Positions 27,901 through 37,927 are shown, counted from the first letter of the stretch. The stretch: 64,000 bases of DNA from Balneola sp. (GCA_017640785.1 JAEPPZ010000001.1:372001-436000); one strand, 5' to 3'. Translations and numbers: made by a program. The notes: a model not told the origin generated them from the sequence alone.

Positions 27901-28481
27901 AAAAGAACTGTATTATTTTCAAAAACATCTCTCAAGAACCTTCTAGCCCAACCCTCTGTTAGATACGCTCTTCCGAAGTCGTCATCTGTCAGTACTATTC
28001 CATTTTTATCTTCTCCAAGTGCTCCATGAAGATGAACTAGCCCTTTGAATTCTTTTCCAAGAGGTAGTGCTGGTGATACATATCTTTTGAATTCTTTGTT
28101 ATAAAGCTCTTGGTAAGCTTTCTCAAAGAAAAGATCATAATTTGTAGTAATTATTCTACATTGCTCAGGATCAGAAAATAATTTGATTAAATTTTTATGT
28201 AACTCTGTATGTAAGGAACCCTCATGTATTAAATTTTGAGCTAATAATTCATAAATACGTACACCTTCATTTTTTAGCTTTCCCAAATAAACTTCAGGAA
28301 ACTTCTCCTTTTCAGAATATTCAATAGACGTACCTTCGCCAATTTTTTTTGCAAGAGTAGTAAAATCCATCAAGTTTGCTGGAGCACCCATCGAAATACC
28401 TGCACCTGCAAATATTACTAATCTATTCTGCTCTAAAGCATCAAGTATTTCAGCATTGAAAGAAACCCCAGAAATAATCAT
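24963..28481 (-). CDS. SIR2-domain protein, probable anti-phage defence NADase
   Basis: 1172 residues. The N-terminal ~270 residues are a SIR2-like domain: GAGIS at 26-30 for NAD binding, TNYD at 113-116, the catalytic-type His152 in HLHG, and a late VGYSHDD motif. The remaining ~900 residues are helical and contain no motif I recognise with certainty. The layout resembles SIR2 proteins with a C-terminal DUF4020-type region and the long defence-associated sirtuins that deplete NAD on phage infection (family knowledge). The gene stands alone, is noticeably AT-rich compared with groL next door, and is bracketed by two near-copies of one terminator hairpin. These facts suggest an acquired single-gene defence cassette (inference). 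No partner gene is present, so sensing would be within the same chain. Confidence 0.8.
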   Translation of the reverse strand: MIISGVSFNAEILDALEQNRLVIFAGAGISMGAPANLMDFTTLAKKIGEGTSIEYSEKEKFPEVYLGKLKNEGVRIYELLAQNLIHEGSLHTELHKNLIKLFSDPEQCRIITTNYDLFFEKAYQELYNKEFKRYVSPALPLGKEFKGLVHLHGALGEDKNGIVLTDDDFGRAYLTEGWARRFLRDVFENNTVLFVGYSHDDTVMKYLARGLPPSNYKRYVLVGNKDEKDEWEHLNVNPIKFQQENSKDFESLYLFFEEFLDLNSRGALDTERKIEELVSSPSEMNEEGESQLRYYLSKEFTTRFFCKYAKDKIWLNWMYKEGFLDVIFKKEMLSDKDLLIISWFSNFCTSEIYKSIQIFTSRTERPNLQTAERIAWALNSVDFSNENQDKKVFNLWLPLLIPFYEFYSNKWDYILDRRLFEILNTSGNTDLLLLFLETLTKPKVKIRKSFPLEVEGYSKKEIYFEVDLEISLHQLKSLIENIKPHKEKIAIRVCEILTKNLEFAYQSNKILGKANSYYDPFSLGRSAIEPHEQDKYPKAIDAVIDFLRDLLEYLIEEDSAYLDGTINDLLNSDSKLLKRIGIHSVTKLKNKSEKEKIELLIKNEWLSDIRVKHETYQLIKKSFPNLHKDEKEFYLKKILSGHKKLFKNVEDVTDEDIVYQNFNLLKWIEKSDPKCKEIQERLHEIHKNYPKFKPKEYLDLTRWTSDATWGEMRKPINKEELLTKKPTQALIYIKESVPKDEFDKRQVLSGVTQAVTEDQDWGISLLEQVIKNEIKDKYLFDSVIYGFEGLSLKKLLSGKLYKLISSDISLEISPDLLSRIIRDKLNSGDELNKTELNIIDLFLDKLWQNSIQIKLSHSTGDWLDKAINHPVGNVSLSWINLLDRASTPNQIERIFEQRLKKKVIKNDTQTRPLGLAILGSNFDFLFYKNSDWIDENLLSLFSYKENSDFEAVWDGWLTWGRLSLDSLNKLKPTYVESIKHLTREDFRDSYRFSDHLSNIIFFTSNNPIDEILIPYTNDCFENKRHELINSIDRKLGSLDPEKLEIHWNKWIKNFIEIRVNSVPKRITQAEYSGILDWIPKFEFLFHEAVETFVKTDPKQLKHSGIFTTLNESELIRNNSDDVMILLNHILSVEIPSYFCHSLNQIYEALKKEEKNVFLFDQLGNHLSKKGCI

Positions 28482-28536
28482 TAGTTATGATAAGCTTGTT
28501 TTTTATAAACGGTAGTTACATAAATTGTTAATAAAA

Positions 28537-28571
28537 TAAAAAACCCTTGTTCAAATGAATGAACAAGGGTT
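28537..28571 (-). terminator. Intrinsic terminator, copy 3 of the repeated hairpin, after groL
   Basis: Arms AACCCTTGTTC (28542-28552) and GAACAAGGGTT (28561-28571) give a perfect 11-bp stem with an 8-base loop, followed on the minus strand by a T-rich run (A-rich 28537-28543 on the plus strand). It ends the groS-groL transcript and separates it from the SIR2 gene. Confidence 0.85.
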
Positions 28572-28585
28572 AATATTTTACTTAC

Positions 28586-28633
28586 TCGTTACTACGCTCT
28601 GCGTCGTAACGATTGTACCGACGGTGACCATCG
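28586..28633. repeat. Double palindromic element, REP-like
   Basis: Two short hairpins lie side by side between groL and its terminator. The first has TCGTTAC (28586-28592) pairing with GTAACGA (28606-28612) around ACGCTCTGCGT. The second has CCGACGG (28617-28623) against CCATCGG (28627-28633) with one mismatch. GC-rich with an ACGCTCTGCGT core, it resembles the extragenic palindromic elements spread in many bacterial genomes (family recollection). Only one copy is in the window. Confidence 0.55.
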
Positions 28634-28658
28634 GCACGAGGAATTCATGAGGGATGAT

Positions 28659-30371
<1,713 letters not shown>

Positions 30372-30399
30372 TTAATTCTTTGTATTTGGTCTGATGTAC

Positions 30400-30687
30400 T
30401 TACGATAGGATTCCAACAATATCAGACTCACGCATAATCAGGTACTCTTCTCCGTCAAAACTTACTTCAGTACCGGCGTATTTACCGTAAAGAACTTTAT
30501 CGCCTTTCTTTACAGTCATATCAATTTTATTTCCATTTTCTACTTTCCCTGCACCTACAGCTACAACAGTACCTTGCTGTGGTTTTTCTTTAGCTGTATC
30601 CGGAATGTATAGACCAGAGCTGGTTTTTTCTTCAGCTGCGTCCGCTTGTACAAGCACGCGATCGCCTAAAGGTTTAATACTAGCCAT
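30400..30687 (-). CDS. groS: Co-chaperonin GroES
   Basis: 95 residues with the full family pattern: [10 protein letters not shown] at the start, the mobile loop near residues 17-32 ([12 protein letters not shown]), then [28 protein letters not shown] and YLIMRESDI at the end. It caps the GroEL cavity. A good Shine-Dalgarno-like AGAGGAG precedes the ATG by about 9 bases, which is rare in this window. It is the first gene of the groS-groL pair. The 92-base upstream gap holds a small GAGC/GCTC hairpin but no CIRCE repeat. Confidence 0.97.
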   Translation of the reverse strand: MASIKPLGDRVLVQADAAEEKTSSGLYIPDTAKEKPQQGTVVAVGAGKVENGNKIDMTVKKGDKVLYGKYAGTEVSFDGEEYLIMRESDIVGILS

Positions 30688-30779
30688 GTGTATGACTCCT
30701 CTTATTTTGTGTTAGTAGTTAATTTGAGCAAATGCTCTTTTCATTGTTTCACAGCCAACAATGCAACTACCGTACCAAA

Positions 30780-31553
30780 TCACTCCATCATTCCGATGCT
30801 CTCTAGATGGGCTGTCAATTTTGCATAGGTGGCGGGCTTCCAGTTTTCCGGACGAAGATCAAAGTCATAACCTTCGGGTTGATGATCACCAATAACAGGT
30901 TTCAAAGAATTACTGATCTTTTTTCTTCTTTGATTAAATGCTGTTCTCACTACTGTTTTTAAATTCTTGTCAGAGCAATCCATTTTTGGTTGATCAAAGG
31001 TCAATCTCAGAACCGAGCTTTGAACTTTTGGAGGCGGACTGAATGAATTCGGAGATACATCAAACAGCATTTCAACAGAGCTCATTAGTTGTGTTTGTAC
31101 AGAAAGAATTCCATAAGCCTTTGTTGAAATATCAGCTGCTAAGCGTTCTGCAACCTCTTTCTGCATCATCAAAATGGCATCTTCAAATAGATTCCGATGT
31201 TCAAGTAATGAAAAAAGGATTGGACTAGTTATGTAATAAGGAAGATTTCCCACTACATAAGTCTTCCCTTTTTTAGAAACCAATTCTTTCCAGTCTACTT
31301 TCAAAACATCCTGTTGATGAATAGTAATTCCTTCAATTTCAGTCTCTAAAACATCAATCGCTCGTTGGTCAACTTCTATTACATGAACGTCGTCATACTT
31401 TTGAACAAGATACTTTGTTAAAGCTCCTGTTCCCGGTCCGATCTCTATAATGCGATCTGACTTCTCTGCCTTAATAGCATTAACAATTTTATAAATGATG
31501 TTATTATCAGTTAGAAAATGTTGCCCGAGACTTTTTTTTGTTTTAAATGACAT
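30780..31553 (-). CDS. rsmA: 16S rRNA dimethyladenosine transferase RsmA (KsgA)
   Basis: 257 residues. Seen: KKSLGQHFLTD at the start, the SAM-binding IEIGPGTGALT, then the NLPYYITSPILF catalytic motif (NLPY), and the C-terminal NQRRKKISNSL segment. The enzyme dimethylates two adjacent adenosines near the 3' end of 16S rRNA late in 30S assembly, using S-adenosylmethionine. It is divergent from the 7TM-HD gene at 31677 and lies 92 bases downstream of the groS start, on the same strand but with its own direction of reading away from it. Confidence 0.97.
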   Translation of the reverse strand: MSFKTKKSLGQHFLTDNNIIYKIVNAIKAEKSDRIIEIGPGTGALTKYLVQKYDDVHVIEVDQRAIDVLETEIEGITIHQQDVLKVDWKELVSKKGKTYVVGNLPYYITSPILFSLLEHRNLFEDAILMMQKEVAERLAADISTKAYGILSVQTQLMSSVEMLFDVSPNSFSPPPKVQSSVLRLTFDQPKMDCSDKNLKTVVRTAFNQRRKKISNSLKPVIGDHQPEGYDFDLRPENWKPATYAKLTAHLESIGMME

Positions 31554-31676
31554 TAAATACTTTGAAGGTTATGTTCCCAATCAGAATTAAATTTAACAGA
31601 AGTTTTAAATCTGGAAACTATTATCTGTAAATTAACGAACGCTTGCTTTACTTGTAAGCGAAACTAATATTTATTT

Positions 31677-34052
31677 ATGAGTTTACTTGATAAAATCGGG
31701 TTAGGACAAAAAAAGAATGATCTTGCTCCTCTGATAGGTGAAAAGCTTAAAAAAGAGCAGGAGAAGTATTCTTTAAAGAGAAATCCTTATCTCAGAGCTT
31801 TTATTTTTATATGCTTTATTGGTATTTCAATTCTGTCTTTGCCAAATGCTACGATAAATTCCGGTTTAAATTATACTGTTGGGCAACCATGGAGAGCGGA
31901 AGACCTTGTTGCTCCATATACGTTTGCGATCAATAAAACCGCCGATGAGATTGAAAAAGAAGAAGAGCAAATTCGAAATACAGTTTCGCCTGTTTTTAAT
32001 ATTAATCCGAATATTGCAATAGGTGTTCAAACCAAAATTGATTCTTTATACAGAAATATTCAACCGGTTATCGAGAGCTATTATAACTGGCAGGAAAGTA
32101 AACAACTAAACCTTTCCGGTAATTTTGATGACAGTGTTCGGTTTGCTCAGGAATATGCTAACGCCGAAATTCAATTAACAGAAAGATCCTGGACCGTACT
32201 TTTTGACAGCTATTATTCTGCTCTTACAAATAATCGCCCTGTAAGTTCCTTTGTTGGTGTACAAGTCAAACAACGGCTCGAATCCGTCATAGAAACTCTG
32301 ATGAATGATGGAATCATAAACAGAACCAAGGCCAGTATTGATCAAAATGAAATAGTAATACGCGATGTTGTAAACAGTACAGAGAGAATTGCTACTAAAA
32401 CCAGAGTGCGTGACCTCCGTGAAGCAAATGAATACGCTCAATTTCAGTTAAACAGAGATTTTGATCAAAGCGTAGCCCAACTTGGAATGGAGATGTATAA
32501 TAAAGCCATTCAATCGAACTTAATTTTTAGCGAACAGGATACACAGATAAGAATTGAGGATCAGCTTGCTCAGGTTTCACGTACCAAAGGTGCTATTGCT
32601 CAGGGACAGATGATCATCCGAAAAGGAGATATCGTAACCCAACAAAGTGCTAATATTCTGGAAAGCTTATCTGAAACCAGATCTCAAAATGCCTCTGTTG
32701 TTGAAAAATGGCTCCGGTTTTCAGGTGGAGTGATCGCCATTTGTATGATATCGCTGGTATTTTTTATGTACTTGTTCTTATACAGAAGACCTATAAGTAC
32801 CCATAACGGATTATTCTTTTTGGTTTTTCTTACCATGGGACTGATCGCTTTAGCCAGTGCAATACTTCTCCGTTACGATATATCAAATATCTATGTAATT
32901 CCGGTTGCCATAGCTCCCATTATCCTGACCATCATTTTTGACTCCAGAGTTGGAATAATAGCATCAGTAACATTAGCAGCACTGATTGGTTTGGTAAATG
33001 GAAATGATTTTGAGTTTACTATCGCAACTATTTGTGCATGTAGTATGGGAGTTTTTTCAGTTAGAGATATTAAAGATCGTTCTCAATTTTTCTTTACCAC
33101 TCCCGGAGTTGTTTTTATATCATATATAGTAGTGATTGGGGCTTTTTCTCTAACCAAACTGGGCGGATGGGAATCTTTCTTCAGCCAGATTCTATTCATA
33201 GGTATCAACTCTCTTTTTATCCTCTTTACTTACCCAATTATTCTACTTTTTGAAAAACTATTTGGAATAACAACTGATTTCACCCTTTTGGAAATGAGTG
33301 ATACAAACCGCCCATTGCTCAAAGAGTTGATGAACAAAGCTCCGGGTACTTTCCATCATAGTTTACAGGTTGCTAATTTATCTGAAGCAGCAGCGGCAGC
33401 TATCAAAGCGAATTCATTGTTATGTAGAGTGGGAGCACTGTATCATGATATTGGAAAAATGGTGAAGCCATCATACTTCGTCGAAAATCAAGGAGGCGGA
33501 ACCAATGAGCATGATAAGCTAAAGCCCCAAATGAGCGCTATGGTTATTAAAGCTCACGTTAGTGAAGGTGTTAAAATGGCAGAAGAAGCCGGATTACCAA
33601 AAACCATAATTAGTTTTATAGAATCTCACCACGGCACTTCTGTTATCCGGTATTTTTATGAGAAAGCGAAAGAAGATGACAATCTGAAAGAAATGCTGAA
33701 TGAAGAACAATTCAGATACGAAGGTCCGCTTCCCTCAACCAAAGAGACCGGAATTCTATTGTTAGCTGATGGAATTGAAGCAGCTTCACGAGCGATGAAA
33801 AACCCAAACTACAGCAAGCTTGAAAACCTCGTTAATAAAATGGTTGATGACAGGGTCGCCGAAGACCAGCTAAGTCAATGCCCTTTAACTTTCAGAGACC
33901 TGAGCATTATCAAAGAAACATTTATAAACATCCTTGTTGGAGTGTATCACGGACGTATTGAATATCCTGAAGAAAAGAAGACTAAAAAGAAGTCTTTAAA
34001 TGGCGAAACTCCTCAAGAACAACCTGAAACCTCTGAAAACCAAGGGCAGTAG
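31677..34052 (+). CDS. 7TM-HD phosphodiesterase (PgpH-type, probable c-di-AMP hydrolase)
   Basis: 791 residues. One N-terminal helix (~45-60) precedes a large extracytoplasmic region (~70-340, 7TMR-HDED type, rich in Gln and charged residues). Seven helices follow (~345-550), then a cytoplasmic HD domain with HHSLQVANLSE, YHDIGK and SHHGT, the metal-binding His/Asp ligands. Proteins of this layout (PgpH in Listeria) hydrolyse cyclic di-AMP. The short C-terminal tail is Lys/Gln-rich. It is 11 bases from the downstream recombinase gene and probably cotranscribed with it. Confidence 0.9.
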   Translation: MSLLDKIGLGQKKNDLAPLIGEKLKKEQEKYSLKRNPYLRAFIFICFIGISILSLPNATINSGLNYTVGQPWRAEDLVAPYTFAINKTADEIEKEEEQIRNTVSPVFNINPNIAIGVQTKIDSLYRNIQPVIESYYNWQESKQLNLSGNFDDSVRFAQEYANAEIQLTERSWTVLFDSYYSALTNNRPVSSFVGVQVKQRLESVIETLMNDGIINRTKASIDQNEIVIRDVVNSTERIATKTRVRDLREANEYAQFQLNRDFDQSVAQLGMEMYNKAIQSNLIFSEQDTQIRIEDQLAQVSRTKGAIAQGQMIIRKGDIVTQQSANILESLSETRSQNASVVEKWLRFSGGVIAICMISLVFFMYLFLYRRPISTHNGLFFLVFLTMGLIALASAILLRYDISNIYVIPVAIAPIILTIIFDSRVGIIASVTLAALIGLVNGNDFEFTIATICACSMGVFSVRDIKDRSQFFFTTPGVVFISYIVVIGAFSLTKLGGWESFFSQILFIGINSLFILFTYPIILLFEKLFGITTDFTLLEMSDTNRPLLKELMNKAPGTFHHSLQVANLSEAAAAAIKANSLLCRVGALYHDIGKMVKPSYFVENQGGGTNEHDKLKPQMSAMVIKAHVSEGVKMAEEAGLPKTIISFIESHHGTSVIRYFYEKAKEDDNLKEMLNEEQFRYEGPLPSTKETGILLLADGIEAASRAMKNPNYSKLENLVNKMVDDRVAEDQLSQCPLTFRDLSIIKETFINILVGVYHGRIEYPEEKKTKKKSLNGETPQEQPETSENQGQ

Positions 34053-34063
34053 TCACTTAGATA

Positions 34064-34978
34064 ATGGAGAAATTCAAACAAGAAGTTGACCTTTATATAC
34101 AGTTTATAAAACTCGAGAAAGGTCTCTCTGAAAACTCCATTAACTCTTATAAAAATGATATAAGCCGTTATATTGATTTTTTAGTTTTTCAAAAAAAAAT
34201 CTCTGACTTAAGCGGAGTTACTCTTACTCATATAGAGGATTTTTTGGATTACCTGATCGACACAGAATGTCTGTCTACAAGCTCACTGGCTCGTAATATT
34301 TCCAGTATCAGAAGCTTTCATGAATTTGCCACTGTTGAAGGATTCTCTAAAGCTAATCCTGCAGAATTAATTGAGCTCCCGAAAAAAGCAAAGAAACTAC
34401 CTGAAGTTCTGGATGTAGTAGAAATTGAAGCACTACTTTCATCACCAAATACAGAAAAACCCGCCGGCATCCGTGATAAAGCTATTCTGGAATGTTTATA
34501 TGGAACAGGTATGCGTGTAAGCGAACTCACCGGATTAGAAATGGATCGCTTGTTTTTTGAAATAGGATTTATTCGCGTGATCGGAAAAGGAAATAAAGAA
34601 CGGTTGGTTCCGGTCGGTGAAGTTGCACAGGAAGCCATTGAGCATTATGTAGAACACGTGAGGCCTCTGTTCTTTAAACCTCAGAAAGCCGAAAAATCAA
34701 AAAACAGAGTGTTCTTAAATCAAAGAGGTGGCGCTTTAACCAGAATGAGTATCTGGAATATTGTTCAAAAAGCTGCAAAAGCTGCTGACATCAAAAAGCC
34801 GGTTTATCCTCACATTTTTCGGCATTCTTTTGCCACACATTTATTAGAAGGTGGCGCCGATCTCAGAGCCGTCCAGGAAATGCTTGGACACGCTTCTATT
34901 CTTACCACGGAAATTTATACTCATATCGACCGTTCTTTTTTGCATCAAGTACACAAGGAATTTCACCCACGAGCTTAG
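34064..34978 (+). CDS. xerD: Tyrosine recombinase XerC/XerD
   Basis: 304 residues, typical for Xer proteins. The N-terminal SAM-like core-binding domain (~1-85) is followed by the catalytic domain with the full set of residues: Arg in GTGMRVSELTGL, Lys in GKGNKERLVPV, HxxR in HIFRHSFATHLL, His in LGHASILTTEIY, and nucleophile Tyr285. It resolves chromosome dimers at dif. XerD versus XerC cannot be fixed from sequence reading alone. No dif-like site was recognised nearby. It ends 5 bases before the ggt gene. Confidence 0.92.
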   Translation: MEKFKQEVDLYIQFIKLEKGLSENSINSYKNDISRYIDFLVFQKKISDLSGVTLTHIEDFLDYLIDTECLSTSSLARNISSIRSFHEFATVEGFSKANPAELIELPKKAKKLPEVLDVVEIEALLSSPNTEKPAGIRDKAILECLYGTGMRVSELTGLEMDRLFFEIGFIRVIGKGNKERLVPVGEVAQEAIEHYVEHVRPLFFKPQKAEKSKNRVFLNQRGGALTRMSIWNIVQKAAKAADIKKPVYPHIFRHSFATHLLEGGADLRAVQEMLGHASILTTEIYTHIDRSFLHQVHKEFHPRA

Positions 34979-34983
34979 TTATT

Positions 34984-36666
34984 ATGAAAAGATTCTTATT
35001 TCTTCTTTTATTTCTTATCCCAGCAAATTTATTAAATGGACAATCCCGTTCTACTCAGGTTTACGATAACGGACTGGTTGTATCCGCTGAAGTCTACGCA
35101 TCAGAAGTAGGTAAACAGATTCTTCAACAGGGAGGTAATGCCGTCGATGCTGCAGTTGCAGTTCAATTTGCATTAGCAGTTACTCTACCCAGAGCCGGAA
35201 ATATTGGCGGTGGTGGTTTTATGGTAATTCAGTTAGCAGATGGCACATCTACTACATTGGATTTCAGAGAAAAAGCTCCTCAAAGAGCTTCCAGAAACAT
35301 GTACGTTAGAAATGGAGAATTTGATCCCGAGCTTAGCTGGGAAGGTATTTTGGCATCTGGCGTTCCGGGAACGGTTGACGGTATGGTTACCGCATTGGAA
35401 AGATATGGGCGAATGCCGCTGGAGCTTGTAATTCAACCTGCAATTGATCTTGCTCAAAATGGATATTACTTGTCATACACCCAGGCACAAGAATTGAATA
35501 GTCGGTTTAACACTTTCAGCAAATATGAAGGCTCAAAAAAATACTTTACAAAAGAAGACGGAACTCCTTTCAAAGAAGGCGATCTGTTTATTCAGAAAGA
35601 TCTCTCAGAAGTTCTTGAGCAAATAGCCAGATACGGACGTGACGGTTTCTACTCCGGATCAGTAGCAGATGCTATTGTGCAGCAAATGAGAGAAATGGGT
35701 GGATTAATATCTTATTCAGATCTAAGAAATTACAGAAGCAAATGGCGCGAACCTGTAAAAGCCCGTTTCCAGGATTACGAACTATCAATTATGCCTCCAC
35801 CCAGTAGCGGAAGCATTGCTGTATATCAAATTTTAGATATGATGGATGACTATGCTCTTTCAGAATTGGGACATAATTCAGCCGACTATGTTCATTTAAT
35901 GGCAGAATCTATGAGACGAGCTTTTGCTGATCGCTCCTTTTATTTGGGAGATCCTGACTTTACCGACATTCCCAAACAAGATCTGTTAGATCCAAAGTAT
36001 AACCATGCCAGAATGATAGATTTCTCTATGGATACTATCACTCATTCTTCTGCCCTTTCACATGGAGAATTCTCAAACAACTACGAGTCTGATGAAACCA
36101 CTCACTTTTCCATTATTGATCGGGATGGAAATGCTGTAGCTGTTACAACAACGCTTAACGGATCTTTCGGAAGCAAAGTGGCTGTTAACGGAGCCGGTTT
36201 TCTTTTAAATAATGAAATGGACGATTTTTCAGCTCAGCCCGGCGAGCCAAATGCTTATGGTTTGATAGGAGGAGAAGCCAACTCTATTGAACCCGGGAAA
36301 AGAATGCTTAGCAGTATGACTCCTACAATAGTTACTAAAGATGGAAAAGTAAGAATGATACTGGGAGCAGCCGGCGGTCCAAGAATAATTACAGCGACTC
36401 TTCAGAACTTTTTAAACATCGCTGTGTTCGGTATGAATGCTCAGGAAGCAATTGCTGCGAACAGAGTCCATCACCAATGGTTACCTGATATTCTTTTTTA
36501 TGAAAACTATGGATTGAGCCCGGATACTATTCGATTATTGGAACAAAAAGGGCACCAACTCAGAACCATGTCAATTGCCCGGGGACATTTAATTTATATC
36601 AATCCGGATGGAAAGAAATCAAGTGGTGTAGATCCCAGAGGAGATGGTCACGCCGCGGGTTATTAA
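34984..36666 (+). CDS. ggt: Gamma-glutamyltransferase (glutathione hydrolase-type)
   Basis: 560 residues. It has a signal peptide (MKRFLFLLLFLIP, ending LNGQ), so the product acts outside the cytoplasm. Seen: GGNAVDAAVAVQFAL, GNIGGGGFM, GVPGTVDGM, the autoprocessing and nucleophile threonine Thr372 in ETTHFSIID, and the oxyanion-loop motif LSSMTPTIV. The enzyme cleaves itself into two subunits and removes gamma-glutamyl groups from thiols or peptides. It follows the Xer gene by 5 bases and ends at a palindrome in a convergent junction. A 5-oxoproline pathway sits 9 kb away, a possible metabolic link only. Confidence 0.95.
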   Translation: MKRFLFLLLFLIPANLLNGQSRSTQVYDNGLVVSAEVYASEVGKQILQQGGNAVDAAVAVQFALAVTLPRAGNIGGGGFMVIQLADGTSTTLDFREKAPQRASRNMYVRNGEFDPELSWEGILASGVPGTVDGMVTALERYGRMPLELVIQPAIDLAQNGYYLSYTQAQELNSRFNTFSKYEGSKKYFTKEDGTPFKEGDLFIQKDLSEVLEQIARYGRDGFYSGSVADAIVQQMREMGGLISYSDLRNYRSKWREPVKARFQDYELSIMPPPSSGSIAVYQILDMMDDYALSELGHNSADYVHLMAESMRRAFADRSFYLGDPDFTDIPKQDLLDPKYNHARMIDFSMDTITHSSALSHGEFSNNYESDETTHFSIIDRDGNAVAVTTTLNGSFGSKVAVNGAGFLLNNEMDDFSAQPGEPNAYGLIGGEANSIEPGKRMLSSMTPTIVTKDGKVRMILGAAGGPRIITATLQNFLNIAVFGMNAQEAIAANRVHHQWLPDILFYENYGLSPDTIRLLEQKGHQLRTMSIARGHLIYINPDGKKSSGVDPRGDGHAAGY

Positions 36667-36677
36667 CCTTCCAAACC

Positions 36678-36705
36678 GTAGGTACAATTCATGAATTGTA
36701 CCTAC
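36678..36705. repeat. Perfect 28-bp palindrome in a convergent junction
   Basis: Arm GTAGGTACAATTCA (36678-36691) is followed directly by its exact reverse complement (36692-36705), with no spacer. It lies between the stop of ggt (36666) and that of the convergent bacilliredoxin gene (36716). There is no T tract on either side. It may act as a bidirectional transcript end or be a mobile short palindrome of REP type (inference). Confidence 0.85.
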
Positions 36706-36715
36706 CTGATGGATT

Positions 36716-37111
36716 CTAAATATGGCTCAATACATTCTTCGCAGTTACTGAATTGTGTGAATCGTGCCAGATCACTCCTCCCTGATTCAAGACAAATATT
36801 TGTGGTGATTCATGTCTCACTTTAACTCTTTCTGCAAAACTTTTTGAAATAGCACGTTCGCTGATCACATCTATTAAATGAAAATCTATTTCCGGATTAC
36901 CAAGAAGTTCCGGATCATTTAAATTTCGAAGAGCAAAATAGCTTATACCGCAACTCGGGCTGTGTTTGTAAACAACCTGCTTGCGCTCATTTGAAGATCT
37001 CACAATTTTATCTATCTCCTCTTCAGATGAAACATGATTCCAGACACTCTCTTCTTCTGATGGAGCTTCCACTCCGGTAAATGCTTTAGTAAGTTTTTCT
37101 AAAAATCCCAT
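36716..37111 (-). CDS. ytxJ: Bacillithiol-system redox protein YtxJ (BrxC-type bacilliredoxin)
   Basis: 131 residues from ATG at 37111 (MGFLEKLTKAFTG); a frame-extending ATG at 37126 is less likely. It has a thioredoxin-like fold with a single-cysteine active site in KHSPSCGISYFAL, where BrxC proteins usually have TCPIS, followed by the VISERAISKSFAE and HESPQIFVL segments typical of the family. Such proteins remove bacillithiol from mixed disulfides on proteins. This suggests the organism makes bacillithiol rather than glutathione. It is convergent with ggt. Confidence 0.9.
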   Translation of the reverse strand: MGFLEKLTKAFTGVEAPSEEESVWNHVSSEEEIDKIVRSSNERKQVVYKHSPSCGISYFALRNLNDPELLGNPEIDFHLIDVISERAISKSFAERVKVRHESPQIFVLNQGGVIWHDSHNSVTAKNVLSHI

Positions 37112-37212
37112 CGTGATATTTTTCAATAAATATATTACAATTATGACACTTTATGGAACTCATCACCTGAATCATTCATTATAAGTACTAAACTAACAAA
37201 CTATTGGAGATT

Positions 37213-37923
37213 ATGGATACAAAACTACAAGCTTACTGGTTAGGACATTCCGCATTTAAATTTGTAAGCCCAAAAGGAAATATAATTTATGTCGATCCTT
37301 TTTTGAAGAATAACCCTTCTACTCCGGACGAGCTTAAAGAAGTAGAGAAAGCAGATTTCATTTTGCTCACTCATGGACATGAAGATCATGTTGGTGATAC
37401 TTTAGAAATTGCTGAATCAACGGGTTGTAAAGTTGTTGGGATTGTTGAACTGATTGGCTTATTAACAGATAAAGGTCTAAGTGAAGATCAAGCTGTAGCC
37501 TTCAATAAAGGTGGCACGGTACCATTTGATGATTTTTCAGTAACCATGGTATCTGCAAACCACAGCTCTTCTTTTGATGGTAAATATGCCGGTGATCCAG
37601 CCGGGTTGATTCTTTCCTTTGAAGATGATCTATGTATTTACCATATGGGCGATACTAATATTTTTACTGACCTGACTCTATATGGCGAGTTGTATGAGCC
37701 GCATATGGTTTTAGCTCCAATTGGAGATCATTTTACAATGGGGCCTCAGGAAGCAGCTTATGCCGTTGAGATGGTTAATCCGAATTTTGCTGTACCTATA
37801 CACTATGGAACCTGGCCACCGATTGATTCAGATCCGAATGAATTTAAAGAAGTACTGCAAGAAATTTCAGATATAGAGGTTTTGATCCCGGACGTGGGCA
37901 AAGAATTCTTAAAGGCTGACTAA
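37213..37923 (+). CDS. Metallo-beta-lactamase-fold metal-dependent hydrolase (UPF0173 type)
   Basis: 236 residues from ATG at 37213 (a TTG nine bases upstream is possible). GGAG just before the ATG acts as a ribosome site. Seen: WLGHSAFKF, the strand with YVDPF, the metal-binding HGHEDHVGDT, MVSANHSSS, HMGDTNIF with the bridging Asp, and a final HYGTWP. This is the pattern of UPF0173 hydrolases, whose natural substrate is not settled. It is cytoplasmic, with no signal peptide, and is divergent from the bacilliredoxin gene. Confidence 0.9.
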   Translation: MDTKLQAYWLGHSAFKFVSPKGNIIYVDPFLKNNPSTPDELKEVEKADFILLTHGHEDHVGDTLEIAESTGCKVVGIVELIGLLTDKGLSEDQAVAFNKGGTVPFDDFSVTMVSANHSSSFDGKYAGDPAGLILSFEDDLCIYHMGDTNIFTDLTLYGELYEPHMVLAPIGDHFTMGPQEAAYAVEMVNPNFAVPIHYGTWPPIDSDPNEFKEVLQEISDIEVLIPDVGKEFLKAD

Positions 37924-37927
37924 AACA

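Noticed and set aside
30688-30779. CIRCE-type heat-shock operator upstream of groS
   Set aside because: No TTAGCACTC-N9-GAGTGCTAA; only a short GAGC/GCTC hairpin is present.
34064-34978. Xer recombinase gene as a sign of an integrated element
   Set aside because: It is a standard housekeeping Xer between ordinary genes, with no flanking att-like repeats or cargo.
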